This document shows, piece after piece, positions 1-8,847 of a DNA stretch of 48,639 bases; the first letter of the stretch is position 1; each line of letters starts with the position of its first letter. The translations under genes were made by a program, and so were the position numbers. The DNA is from Bacteroidota bacterium (GTDB lineage Bacteria > Bacteroidota > Bacteroidia > Flavobacteriales > Flavobacteriaceae): NCBI GenBank assembly GCA_018335575.1, contig JAGXRT010000002.1, positions 1-48,639 on the forward strand. Reading direction: 5' to 3'. The notes under the pieces are model-generated. The model made no database searches. It was given only the letters and a program-made list of their open reading frames with translations, and was not told where the DNA came from.

Positions 1-1658
1 TTCAGGTATCCGATGGCAATGGAGGAACAGTGACTCAAATAATTACCATTACTGTTACACCTGTTAACGATCCACCGATAATTACTTCGATATCTACTTA
101 TATAACACCGGAAGACACGCCGTTTACGCAAACAGTTACTTCAACCGATGTTGACGGAGGTGCGCCTTCCTATTCAATTACGGTGCAACCGGCAAATGGT
201 ACTGTAGTTATTAATGCAACCAGTGGTGTTTGGACATATACTCCAAGTCTCAATTTCAATGGAACTAATACATTTACTGTTCAAGTGTCCGATGGAAATG
301 GAGGTACCGCTACTCAGGTAATCACCATAACGGTTACTCCGGTTAATGATACTCCAGTAATCACTTCTCCTGCTGTATATAACATTGCAGTTAACAAACC
401 GTTTACTCAAACTGTGGTTGCAACTGATGTTGATGGCGATGCTTTAACCTATTCAATTTCTGTTCCACCAGCACAAGGTACTGTGGACATAAACTCAAGC
501 ACAGGAGTTTGGACTTATACTCCACCTACAAATTACTTGGGTACAGTTAGCTTTACAGTTCAGGTATCCGATGGAAATGGAGGAACAATAACTCAAGTAG
601 TAACCATTAATGTTTTAGTTGATACTGATGGTGATGGAGTTCCAGATGTATTGGATATCGATGATGACAACGATGGTATTTTAGATTCTGTTGAAGGAAA
701 TGATGATGCTGATAACGACGGAATCCCAAACCGACTTGATTTAGATTCAGACGGAGATGGAATTCCTGATAATGTTGAAGCACAATCTACGGCAACGTAT
801 AAAGCACCGAGTGGAGTAGATTCAGATAAAAACGGTCTAGACGACGCTTATGCGTCAACTCCAGGCGCAGGCAACGGATTAACTCCGGTTAACACCGATG
901 GGGTTGATGCACCTGATTATTTAGACACCGATTCTGATAACGATAAAGTCTTAGACAGAAATGAATCGGGTATTATCTTATTAGGAATTGATGCTGATTT
1001 AAATGGATTAGATGATGCGGTTGACAGTACCGGTGGATATTCAGATCCAAATGGAAAAATCAATAATCCTAAAACCAACCTAAAAAACACCGACGGCGAT
1101 TCAGAACCTGATTTTAGAGATACTGACGACGATAATGACAATGTGTTAACCAAGGATGAAGATGTTAATAATGACGGAAATCCAATGAATGATGATACCG
1201 ATGGCGATGGCATTCCAAATTATCTAGACCCTGATGACGACGGTGATGGTATACTTACCAAAGATGAAGATGATAATATGGATGGCAATCCAATGAATGA
1301 CGACTGCGATTTTAATGGTATTCCGAATTATCTTGATTCATTTATCTGTGAGTTATTTATACCACAAGGCTTCTCACCAGATGGAGACGGAATAAACGAT
1401 ACCTATGAAATTTTAGGTATTACAAGCAAATATCCAAACTTTAAAATCCAAGTATATAACCGTTGGGGAACCTTGGTTTATGAATACCAACACAATGGAA
1501 ACCGAATGAGTGAACCACAGTGGTGGAATGGCGATGCCAATAAAAATTCAGCCCTAAATAAAAATGGAGGCTTACCTTCAGCAACCTATTTCTATGTGAT
1601 AGACTTTAACGATGGTCAAACGAAACCTCAAACGGGTTGGTTATATTTAAAACGTTAA
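1..1658 (+). CDS. T9SS-exported adhesin with gliding-type C-terminal domain (5' end missing)
   Basis: The frame is open from base 3, so this is the last ~551 residues of a larger protein that starts outside the window. The visible part begins with two and a bit copies of a cadherin/Ig-like repeat: the motif VSDGNGG recurs at bases 6, 285 and 564, exactly 279 bp (93 aa) apart. An Asp/Asn/Gly-rich stretch follows (about bases 620-1340), with repeated [10 protein letters not shown] units of the thrombospondin type 3 calcium-binding kind. The last ~95 residues ([12 protein letters not shown], then [10 protein letters not shown], ending in GWLYLKR) match the gliding motility-associated C-terminal domain, a type B T9SS sorting signal. 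The protein is therefore inferred to be exported by the T9SS and placed on or released from the cell surface. The downstream porP/sprF-like and ompA-like genes support that. The ligand is unknown. Confidence 0.9.
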   Translation, partial: QVSDGNGGTVTQIITITVTPVNDPPIITSISTYITPEDTPFTQTVTSTDVDGGAPSYSITVQPANGTVVINATSGVWTYTPSLNFNGTNTFTVQVSDGNGGTATQVITITVTPVNDTPVITSPAVYNIAVNKPFTQTVVATDVDGDALTYSISVPPAQGTVDINSSTGVWTYTPPTNYLGTVSFTVQVSDGNGGTITQVVTINVLVDTDGDGVPDVLDIDDDNDGILDSVEGNDDADNDGIPNRLDLDSDGDGIPDNVEAQSTATYKAPSGVDSDKNGLDDAYASTPGAGNGLTPVNTDGVDAPDYLDTDSDNDKVLDRNESGIILLGIDADLNGLDDAVDSTGGYSDPNGKINNPKTNLKNTDGDSEPDFRDTDDDNDNVLTKDEDVNNDGNPMNDDTDGDGIPNYLDPDDDGDGILTKDEDDNMDGNPMNDDCDFNGIPNYLDSFICELFIPQGFSPDGDGINDTYEILGITSKYPNFKIQVYNRWGTLVYEYQHNGNRMSEPQWWNGDANKNSALNKNGGLPSATYFYVIDFNDGQTKPQTGWLYLKR

Positions 1659-1662
1659 TAAG

Positions 1663-2589
1663 ATGAAAATCAATAATTATATGAACTTCAAAGCTATAGT
1701 ATCACTAATTATAGCCCTTGCTGGACTTCAAATTGAAGCACAGCAAGATCCGCAGGTAACACAATATATGTACAATATGAACATTGTAAACCCAGCTTAT
1801 GCCGGTTCAACAGAAGCCATTAGTTTAGGATTGCTGGGAAGAACTCAGTGGGTTGGCTTGGATGGAGCCCCTAAAACGGTTACCTTTTCTATTCACTCTC
1901 CAGTTGGTAAAAATATTGGTTTAGGGATGTCTGTGGTATCCGACCAAATTGGCCCTGTAAATGAATCCAATCTAAATGCCGATTTTTCATACACCTTAAA
2001 AACCTCGGATATAGGAAAATTAGCTTTAGGTCTTAAAGCGGGTGTTACATTTCAAGATTTGGGATTGGCAACCATTACAACTGTTTCGCCCGATGTTAAT
2101 TTTACAGATAATATCAACAACACGTTCCCAAATTTTGGGGTAGGAGCTTTTTATTATACCGATAAATTTTATGCCGGTATCGCTATGCCTAATATGATTA
2201 AGAGCAATCATTTTGAAAAACAGGGCGGAATTATAAGTAAAGCAACAGAAAAAATGCATTATTTTATTAATTCTGGATACGTATTTGACATAACCGAGAA
2301 TTTGAAATTCAAACCATCTGTTTTATTAAAAGCTGTTACAGGATCTCCGGTTTCTATGGATCTTTCTTCCAATTTTTTAATCAATGAACGGCTCGAATTA
2401 GGAGCCTCGTATCGAATTGATGACTCGTTTAGCGGATTGGTAAACTTTGCCGTGAATCAAAATTTAAGAATTGGATACGCTTATGATTATACAATTTCAA
2501 ATTTAGGCGATTATAATTCTGGATCTCATGAAGTTATAGTTCGCTATGATTTTCATTTCTATAAATACAAATCACCACGATTTTTCTAA
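1663..2589 (+). CDS. PorP/SprF family type IX secretion membrane protein
   Basis: A 308-aa outer-membrane beta-barrel protein of the PorP/SprF family. The early stretch DPQVTQYMYNMNIVNPAYAGS is a hallmark of the family, and the chain ends in a beta-rich segment with an aromatic terminus (YDFHFYKYKSPRFF). The N-terminus (AIVSLIIALAGLQIEAQ) reads as a signal peptide. The ATG at 1663 lies 4 bp after the adhesin stop; an ATG at 1681 (MNFKAIVS) would give a more compact signal peptide and is an alternative. In Flavobacterium, SprF sits beside the SprB adhesin and is needed for its secretion or attachment. By position this copy probably serves the type B adhesin just upstream. It is a cargo-linked paralogue rather than necessarily a general T9SS core part. 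Confidence 0.9.
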   Translation: MKINNYMNFKAIVSLIIALAGLQIEAQQDPQVTQYMYNMNIVNPAYAGSTEAISLGLLGRTQWVGLDGAPKTVTFSIHSPVGKNIGLGMSVVSDQIGPVNESNLNADFSYTLKTSDIGKLALGLKAGVTFQDLGLATITTVSPDVNFTDNINNTFPNFGVGAFYYTDKFYAGIAMPNMIKSNHFEKQGGIISKATEKMHYFINSGYVFDITENLKFKPSVLLKAVTGSPVSMDLSSNFLINERLELGASYRIDDSFSGLVNFAVNQNLRIGYAYDYTISNLGDYNSGSHEVIVRYDFHFYKYKSPRFF

Positions 2590-2600
2590 AATTGAACTTT

Positions 2601-4163
2601 ATGAAACAAGTATTGTTTATTACAATTATAGCATGTTGCAGCGTAATTTATTCGCAGGATAAATATGTATACGAAATTAAAAATCTGCAAATAAATTCTG
2701 AGTTTTCCGATTTTGGACCAAGTTACTTTGGAGAAAAATTAATTTATTCATCGGCTAAAAAAGGCGCAGGAAACACTTCAGGTGTTTGGAAAGATAACAA
2801 ACAACCGTTTTTAGATTTGTATCAGGCACAAATAACTGATGATGGCGAATTAACCAATGAATCACGTTTGTTAGACCAAATTAACTCGAAGTATCACGAA
2901 GGAGGAGTAGCCGTTTCAAACGATCTTAAAACCATTTATTTCACCCGAAATAATTATCATAACAACAGAAAACTATTTGATAATAGCTACACCGTAAACC
3001 TTGGTATTTATGTTTCTAAACAATTGGAAAATGGACAGTACAGTGAACCAGAACCATTATTTATCAATAACAAAAACTATTCTAACAGTCATCCAGCATT
3101 AAGCTTAGATGGTAAGAAATTGTTTTTTGTTTCTGATATGCCAGGAGGCTATGGTAAATCGGATATTTATTTTATCGAAATTTTCAAGGATGGAAGCTAT
3201 GGGAAACCAATAAATATAGGTAATAAGATAAATACGGCTGGTCAGGAAAGTTTCCCATTTATTGCTACTGATAATGTAATGTATTTTTCAACCGATGGCA
3301 GAAGTGGTTTAGGACAATTTGATATTTATCAAACTAAAATTGCTGGTGATCAATTTGAAGAACCAAAATTATTAGAAGCACCAATTAATAGTCCAAAAGA
3401 TGATTTTGCCTTTATTATCAAAAATAACAAAGGATATTTTTCATCCAACAGAGAAGGCGGAAAAGGCGATGACGATTTGTATTTCTTCGAGTATAAAAAA
3501 CTAACCTGTAATGAATTTGTTGAAGGAAAAGTTGTTGAAACCAATTCAAAAGCAAAATTGGTTGGCGCCAAAGTTGAACTTTTAGATGACAAAAACAACG
3601 TACTGAAATCAACTACTACCAACGAAAACGCAAGTTATGTGTTAGAAGTTGATTGCAATAAAAATTATGTAATTAAAGTATCAAACAACGGATATGTTGA
3701 ATCTGTTAAAAAGTTAACCTCAACCAATCAGGACAAATTTAAAAATGTACTGAATGTTGAACTAACTGCCGTAAAACAAGAGTTTGTCAAAGAAAAAGAG
3801 AAAGTGATTATAAAAATCAATCCAATTTACTTTGATATAAATTCTTCATTTATTCGTGAAGATGCGAAAGTTGAGTTGAATAAAGTGGTAGATATCATGA
3901 TTAAATATCCGGATATCACCATAGAATGTGGTTCACATACCGACTCAAGAGCGGCTGCAGATTACAATATGAGGTTGTCCGAAAAAAGAGTTCAAAACAC
4001 TATAAAATACATTGTGTCCAAAGGCATTTCCTCGAATCGTATTTCAGGAAAAGGATATGGGGAAACTCAGTTAATCAATAATTGTAAAAACGGAGTTAAG
4101 TGTTCAGAGACTGAACATCAGTTAAATCGCCGAACCGAATTTGTAGTGATACAAAAAGACTAA
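2601..4163 (+). CDS. OmpA-family envelope protein with PD40 propeller and carboxypeptidase-regulatory-like domain
   Basis: I place the start at ATG 2601 (MKQVLFITIIACCSVIYSQ, a clear signal peptide) rather than the in-frame TTG at 2592, giving 520 aa. Residues ~30-300 carry PD40/WD40-like blades (repeated GG-GKSDIYF, GLGQFDIYQ and KGDDDLYFF signatures). Next comes a carboxypeptidase-regulatory-like beta domain (VEGKVVETNSKAKLVGAKVELLD). The last ~120 residues form an OmpA peptidoglycan-binding domain (IYFDINSSFI, SHTDSRAAADYNMRLSEKR), with the Asp and Arg that contact diaminopimelate present. The order resembles PorE of Porphyromonas without the TPR part. It closes the adhesin-porP/sprF-ompA operon and probably anchors that module to the cell wall; the precise role is inferred. 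Confidence 0.87.
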   Translation: MKQVLFITIIACCSVIYSQDKYVYEIKNLQINSEFSDFGPSYFGEKLIYSSAKKGAGNTSGVWKDNKQPFLDLYQAQITDDGELTNESRLLDQINSKYHEGGVAVSNDLKTIYFTRNNYHNNRKLFDNSYTVNLGIYVSKQLENGQYSEPEPLFINNKNYSNSHPALSLDGKKLFFVSDMPGGYGKSDIYFIEIFKDGSYGKPINIGNKINTAGQESFPFIATDNVMYFSTDGRSGLGQFDIYQTKIAGDQFEEPKLLEAPINSPKDDFAFIIKNNKGYFSSNREGGKGDDDLYFFEYKKLTCNEFVEGKVVETNSKAKLVGAKVELLDDKNNVLKSTTTNENASYVLEVDCNKNYVIKVSNNGYVESVKKLTSTNQDKFKNVLNVELTAVKQEFVKEKEKVIIKINPIYFDINSSFIREDAKVELNKVVDIMIKYPDITIECGSHTDSRAAADYNMRLSEKRVQNTIKYIVSKGISSNRISGKGYGETQLINNCKNGVKCSETEHQLNRRTEFVVIQKD

Positions 4164-4183
4164 AGTTCACTAACCTTAATTTG

Positions 4184-4218
4184 CAAAAGCGTTTCACAAG
4201 AAACGCTTTTGTTTTTTT
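4184..4218 (+). terminator. Rho-independent terminator after the adhesin operon
   Basis: An 11-bp perfect stem (CAAAAGCGTTT / AAACGCTTTTG) with a 6-nt loop is followed by a run of seven T. It ends transcription 20 bp after the OmpA-family stop codon and separates this operon from ileS. Confidence 0.85.
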
Positions 4219-4338
4219 AGTACTTCAAATAAAAATATGTATTTTCGCAAATCAATTGAAATCAGTTAAGTAAAGCATATATTTTGTAGGTTTTTTTTGA
4301 AATTTCATAAAAAACCACACGATTTAAAAAGTAAAAAA

Positions 4339-7300
4339 ATGAAATACAGCGAATACAAAGGATTAGACCTGGTAAATGTAGCCGATGAAATCTTAAATTT
4401 CTGGGAAGAACAAGGGATATTCCAAAAAAGTATTGATGAAAAAGACAAAAATAAACCCTTTGTGTTTTTTGAAGGGCCGCCATCTGCTAACGGACTTCCC
4501 GGTATTCACCACGTTATGGGAAGAACCATTAAAGATATTTTTTGCCGTTATAAAACCTTACAAGGATATCAGGTTAAGCGAAAAGCCGGTTGGGATACCC
4601 ACGGTTTACCCATAGAATTGGGCGTTGAAAAAGAATTGGGAATTACCAAAGAAGACATAGGTACTAAAATATCGGTTGAAGCCTATAATGAAGCCTGTAA
4701 AAAAGCCGTAATGCGTTATACCGATGTTTGGGAAGATTTAACCCGTAAAATGGGAAATTGGGTAGATATGGAAAATCCGTATGTTACCTATCAAGCCAAA
4801 TACATGGAATCGGTTTGGTGGTTGTTGGCGCAGTTATACAATAAAAAACTTTTGTATAAAGGCTATTCAATTCAGCCCTATTCACCAAAAGCCGGAACCG
4901 GTTTAAGTTCACACGAATTAAATCAGCCGGGTACGTACAAAGATGTTACAGACACTACCGTCATTGCACAGTTTAAAACCATAGAAAGTTCGCTGCCAAA
5001 CTCATTAAAAGCATTTAAAGAAAATTTATACGTAATGGCATGGACTACAACTCCGTGGACCTTGCCATCGAATACCGCATTAACAGTTGGTAAAAAAATT
5101 GAATATGCAGTTGTTCAATCGTATAACCAATATACCTTTCAGCCAATTAGTGTAATTTTGGCAAAATCACTTGTAAACAAAACATTTACCAGTAAGTTTT
5201 TTCAAGTTGATTCCGCCGAAGCCTTATTAAGCTACACATCCGAAGACAAAAAAATACCATTTTTTATTGCCAAAACCGTATTAGGACAAGAATTGGTAGG
5301 AATTAAATACGAACAGTTATTACCATTTGCCCAGCCGTATTATGATTCCGATAAAGCTTTTGTAATTATTTCAGGAGATTTTGTCACTACCGAAGATGGT
5401 ACAGGTATAGTTCATACAGCCCCAACTTTTGGTGCCGATGATGCCCAGGTAGCAAAAGAAGCTGGAGTTCCTCCAATGCTGGTATTGGATGAAGCTGGCA
5501 ACCCGGTGCCTTTGGTTGATTTGCAAGGGAAATTTACCTATCACATGGGCGAATTTGGTGGAAAGTATGTTAAAAACGAATACTATAACGATGGTGAAGC
5601 ACCAGAACGATCTGTAGATGTGGAGCTGGCTATCAAATTAAAAGAGGAAAACAAAGCCTTTGTGGTTGAAAAATACAAGCACAATTACCCGCATTGCTGG
5701 AGAACAGATAAACCGGTTCTTTACTATCCGTTGGATTCATGGTTTATTAAGGTTACCGATAAAAAGGAGCAGATGTTTCAGCTTAATGAAACCATCAATT
5801 GGAAACCAAAAGCTACCGGTGAAGGCCGTTTTGGCAATTGGTTAAAAAATGCCAATGATTGGAATCTGTCGCGTTCACGTTTTTGGGGTATTCCGCTTCC
5901 AATTTGGAGAACCGAAGATAAAACCGAAGAAATGGTTATTGATTCAGCAGCAACCTTAAAGGCTGAAATGGAAAAATCCATTGCTAAAGGATTTATGAAT
6001 ACCGATCTGTTTCCAGATTTTGTTGCAGGCGACATGAGTAATGCCAATTATGAAAACATCGATTTGCATAAAAACTATGTCGATAAAATTGTATTGGTAT
6101 CTCCATCAGGTAAACCAATGCATCGCGAAAGTGATTTAATTGATGTGTGGTTCGATTCGGGCGCTATGCCCTACGCCCAATGGCACTATCCGTTTGAAAA
6201 TAAAGAATTGATAGATGAAAACAAGTTTTTCCCAGCCGATTTCATAGCTGAAGGAGTTGATCAGACACGCGGATGGTTTTATACCTTACACGCTATTTCA
6301 TCGATGGTGTTTGATTCGGTAGCTTATAAAAATGTAGTTTCAAATGGTTTGGTACTCGATAAAAACGGACATAAAATGTCTAAACGATTGGGAAATGCCA
6401 TTGATGCATTTGACACGCTTAAAAACTACGGTCCCGATGCAACGCGGTGGTATATGATTTCCAATGCCAATCCGTGGGATAACCTAAAATTTGATTTGGA
6501 AGGAATTGATGAGGTGCGAAGAAAATTCTTTGGAACACTTTATAATACCTATTCATTCTTTGCCTTATATGCCAATATTGACAGATTTAAATACGCAGAA
6601 GAAGACATCGCTTTTGAAGAACGCCCAGAAATTGACCGTTGGATTCTGTCTGAATTAAATACCTTGGTAAAAAATGTTGAGAGCTATTACAATGATTATG
6701 AACCAACAAAAGTTGCCCGTGAAATTCAATACTTTGTTATTGAAAATCTGAGCAATTGGTTTGTTCGATTAAGTCGAAGACGTTTTTGGAAAGGCGATTA
6801 TCAAACTGATAAAATATCAGCATACCAAACTTTGTATACTTGTTTAATTACGGTGGCTAAAATGGCTTCGCCTATTGCTCCTTTTTATATGGATCGATTG
6901 TACAAAGATATGGTAGCGGTTTCGGGTAAAGAAAAACATGCTTCGGTACATCTGGCCGATTTTCCTTCGTATGTAGAAGCATTTATCGACGAATCACTGC
7001 AACGCAGAATGAATAAAGCTCAAGATATATCGTCATTGGTATTGTCGCTGCGAAAAAAAGAGATGATTAAAGTACGTCAGCCTTTACAAAAAATCATGGT
7101 TCCTATAAATTCTAATCGCGATAAAGAAGAAATTTTGGCGGTTCAAAACCTCATTTTATCAGAAGTTAATGTAAAAGAACTTGAGTTGTTGGATGATACC
7201 TCGGGTGTACTGGTTAAAACCATTAAACCTAATTTTAAATTGTTAGGGCCAAAATTTGGAAAAGACTTGAAAATAGCCTCAGAAATTATCCAAAATTTCA

Positions 7301-7734
7301 GCCAGGATGATATCAACAAAATTGAAAAAGATGGTGAAATTTGCTTTGAAATTAATGGCAAAACAATTACTTTAGCGACTAATGAAGTAGAGATTTCATC
7401 GCAGGATATTGAAGGATGGCTGGTTGCAAACCAAGGTAATTTAACAGTTGCTTTGGATGTAACTATTTCAGAGACACTGCGAAATGAGGGATATGCCAGA
7501 GAACTGGTAAACAGAATTCAAAACCTGCGAAAAGACAGTGGCTTTGATGTAATTGATAAAATAAAATTAACCGTTCAAACTAATCCGCTTTTAGATAAAG
7601 CAATTACAGAGAACGAAACATATATTAAAAACGAAACCTTAACCAACCAGATTAATATTGTTGGAAGTATAGAAAAAGGCACAGAAATTGTGTTTGATGA
7701 GATAAATACAAGTATTTTAATTGAAAAATTGTAG
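4339..7734 (+). CDS. ileS: Isoleucyl-tRNA synthetase
   Basis: Charges tRNA-Ile with isoleucine in the cytoplasm. From the ATG at 4339 (MKYSEYKGLDL) the protein is 1131 aa; the in-frame TTG at 4297 adds 14 implausible lysine-rich residues. The class I signatures are a HIGH variant (IHHVMG, residues ~56-61) and KMSKR (~679-683, in GHKMSKRLGN). The editing insert (WTTTPWTLPSNTAL) and the anticodon-binding region (ERPEIDRWILSELN) are also visible. The length and the lack of a C-terminal cysteine zinc finger fit the long, eukaryote-like IleS type common in Bacteroidetes. That type is naturally tolerant of mupirocin in other bacteria; I infer the type from features only. It is followed 4 bp later by the TraR/DksA-like gene. 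Confidence 0.97.
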   Translation: MKYSEYKGLDLVNVADEILNFWEEQGIFQKSIDEKDKNKPFVFFEGPPSANGLPGIHHVMGRTIKDIFCRYKTLQGYQVKRKAGWDTHGLPIELGVEKELGITKEDIGTKISVEAYNEACKKAVMRYTDVWEDLTRKMGNWVDMENPYVTYQAKYMESVWWLLAQLYNKKLLYKGYSIQPYSPKAGTGLSSHELNQPGTYKDVTDTTVIAQFKTIESSLPNSLKAFKENLYVMAWTTTPWTLPSNTALTVGKKIEYAVVQSYNQYTFQPISVILAKSLVNKTFTSKFFQVDSAEALLSYTSEDKKIPFFIAKTVLGQELVGIKYEQLLPFAQPYYDSDKAFVIISGDFVTTEDGTGIVHTAPTFGADDAQVAKEAGVPPMLVLDEAGNPVPLVDLQGKFTYHMGEFGGKYVKNEYYNDGEAPERSVDVELAIKLKEENKAFVVEKYKHNYPHCWRTDKPVLYYPLDSWFIKVTDKKEQMFQLNETINWKPKATGEGRFGNWLKNANDWNLSRSRFWGIPLPIWRTEDKTEEMVIDSAATLKAEMEKSIAKGFMNTDLFPDFVAGDMSNANYENIDLHKNYVDKIVLVSPSGKPMHRESDLIDVWFDSGAMPYAQWHYPFENKELIDENKFFPADFIAEGVDQTRGWFYTLHAISSMVFDSVAYKNVVSNGLVLDKNGHKMSKRLGNAIDAFDTLKNYGPDATRWYMISNANPWDNLKFDLEGIDEVRRKFFGTLYNTYSFFALYANIDRFKYAEEDIAFEERPEIDRWILSELNTLVKNVESYYNDYEPTKVAREIQYFVIENLSNWFVRLSRRRFWKGDYQTDKISAYQTLYTCLITVAKMASPIAPFYMDRLYKDMVAVSGKEKHASVHLADFPSYVEAFIDESLQRRMNKAQDISSLVLSLRKKEMIKVRQPLQKIMVPINSNRDKEEILAVQNLILSEVNVKELELLDDTSGVLVKTIKPNFKLLGPKFGKDLKIASEIIQNFSQDDINKIEKDGEICFEINGKTITLATNEVEISSQDIEGWLVANQGNLTVALDVTISETLRNEGYARELVNRIQNLRKDSGFDVIDKIKLTVQTNPLLDKAITENETYIKNETLTNQINIVGSIEKGTEIVFDEINTSILIEKL

Positions 7735-7738
7735 TATT

Positions 7739-8119
7739 ATGCCGGAAAATTTAGTTAGATATTCAGACAGTGATTTATTAGAATTTAAAGAAATAATTCT
7801 AAAGAAAATTAAAAATGCAGAGGAAGATTTAGAGCTTTTAAAAAGCGCATATAAAAACGATTCAAATAACGGAACTGATGATACATCGCCTACATTTAAA
7901 GCGTTTGAAGAAGGTTCAGAAACAATGTCAAAGGAAGTAAATGTTCAGTTTGCAATTAGACAGGAAAAATTTATTAGAGATTTATACCACGCACTTCAAC
8001 GTATTGAAAATAAAACGTACGGCGTGTGCCGTGTTACTGGTAAGTTAATTACAAAAGAGCGATTAAGATTAGTGCCTCATGCAACTTTAAGCATTGAAGC
8101 TAAAAACATGCAGCAGTAA
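7739..8119 (+). CDS. TraR/DksA family protein with degenerate zinc finger
   Basis: A 126-aa protein, taking ATG 7739 (MPENLVRYSDSDLLEFKE), 4 bp after the ileS stop. The upstream TTG at 7721 would overlap ileS. The N-terminal half is a charged helical hairpin (EFKEIILKKIKNAEEDLELLKSAY), as in the DksA coiled coil that enters the RNA polymerase secondary channel. The C-terminal half (YGVCRVTGKLITKERLRLVPHATLSIEAK) aligns with the DksA zinc-finger region but keeps only one of the four cysteines, so it probably does not bind zinc in the usual way. This degenerate form next to ileS and lspA is common in Flavobacteriia. A role in transcription initiation or the stringent response is inferred. Confidence 0.88.
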   Translation: MPENLVRYSDSDLLEFKEIILKKIKNAEEDLELLKSAYKNDSNNGTDDTSPTFKAFEEGSETMSKEVNVQFAIRQEKFIRDLYHALQRIENKTYGVCRVTGKLITKERLRLVPHATLSIEAKNMQQ

Positions 8120-8139
8120 CAAAGAATAAATTCATATTT

Positions 8140-8163
8140 AAGCTTCCACAAGGAAGCTTTTTT
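8140..8163 (+). terminator. Terminator after the TraR/DksA-like gene
   Basis: An 8-bp perfect stem (AAGCTTCC / GGAAGCTT) with loop ACAA is followed by T residues to 8163. It lies 20 bp after the stop codon and separates ileS-traR/dksA from lspA. Confidence 0.82.
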
Positions 8164-8178
8164 AATAAAAACAAAACA

Positions 8179-8186
8179 TAAATTTG
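8179..8186 (+). promoter_or_regulatory. -7 element upstream of lspA
   Basis: TAAATTTG matches the Bacteroidetes -7 consensus TAnnTTTG. It lies 15 bp before the lspA ATG and just after a terminator, so lspA probably starts its own transcript with a leader of about ten bases. I see no clear -33 TTTG. Confidence 0.5.
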
Positions 8187-8201
8187 TAAAAAAACACACA
8201 A

Positions 8202-8846
8202 ATGACCTTAAAATGTAATAAACAATTGAAAATAGCAATAGCTATAATTTTCTTTATTTTATTGGTTGATCAAATTTCTAAGATATATATAAAAACAAAT
8301 TTCAGTTTAGGAGAAGAAGTCTTTGTTTTTGAGTGGTTTAGAATTCATTTTATTGAGAACAATGGCATGGCATGGGGCGTTGAATTTGGAGGAAAAGTAG
8401 GAAAATTATTTCTCACTTTTTTTAGATTAATTGCCATTACAGCCATAGGTTTTTGGTTGTACGATTCCATCAAAAAACAACAGCATAAAATTCTTATAAT
8501 TGCGGTTTCAATGATTTTAGCCGGGGCTTTAGGCAATATCATAGATTCTGTTTTTTATGGCATAATTTTTACTGAATCGTATCCGGGTATCGTTGCCACA
8601 GTAGCAGAATCTGGACAAGGATACAACGCCATGTTTCACGGTAAAGTAGTTGACATGTTTTATTTCCCTATTTGGAGTGGGTATTTACCAGAGTGGTTGC
8701 CATTTTGGGGTGGTAATTACTTCACATTTTTCAATGCAATCTTTAATGTGGCTGATTCGGCTATTACGCTAGGCGTTACCCTTTTAATTATTTTTAATAA
8801 ACAAGTATTTCCCGAAGAAACTGCAATTAAAGACATAACCAATTAA
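8202..8846 (+). CDS. lspA: Lipoprotein signal peptidase (signal peptidase II)
   Basis: An inner-membrane aspartic protease that removes the signal peptide from diacylglyceryl-modified prolipoproteins. The 214-aa chain has four hydrophobic segments. Diagnostic motifs are LVDQISK (residues ~21-27), ENNGMAWG (~52-59), [10 protein letters not shown] (~107-115), [10 protein letters not shown] with catalytic Asp151, and FNVADSAI with catalytic Asp185. It is longer than the ~165 aa of E. coli LspA because of an extra periplasmic segment between residues ~118 and 175, a known Bacteroidetes trait. Its substrates in this window would include GldD and the small lipoprotein at 19.7-19.9 kb. One base separates it from the ACR3 gene, so the two are probably co-transcribed. 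Confidence 0.96.
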   Translation: MTLKCNKQLKIAIAIIFFILLVDQISKIYIKTNFSLGEEVFVFEWFRIHFIENNGMAWGVEFGGKVGKLFLTFFRLIAITAIGFWLYDSIKKQQHKILIIAVSMILAGALGNIIDSVFYGIIFTESYPGIVATVAESGQGYNAMFHGKVVDMFYFPIWSGYLPEWLPFWGGNYFTFFNAIFNVADSAITLGVTLLIIFNKQVFPEETAIKDITN

Positions 8847-8847
8847 A

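Noticed and set aside
917-1213. A 98-codon minus-strand frame opposite the adhesin's calcium-binding repeats.
   Set aside because: It is Ser/Leu/Pro low-complexity sequence produced by the repeat bias of the real plus-strand gene.
620-1340. DNA repeats in the Asp-rich region as a possible CRISPR or satellite array.
   Set aside because: The repeats keep the reading frame and encode calcium-binding motifs. There are no unique spacers of constant length.
7721-7738. TTG at 7721 as the start of the TraR/DksA-like gene.
   Set aside because: It overlaps the end of ileS and adds unconserved residues; ATG 7739 gives the normal N-terminus.
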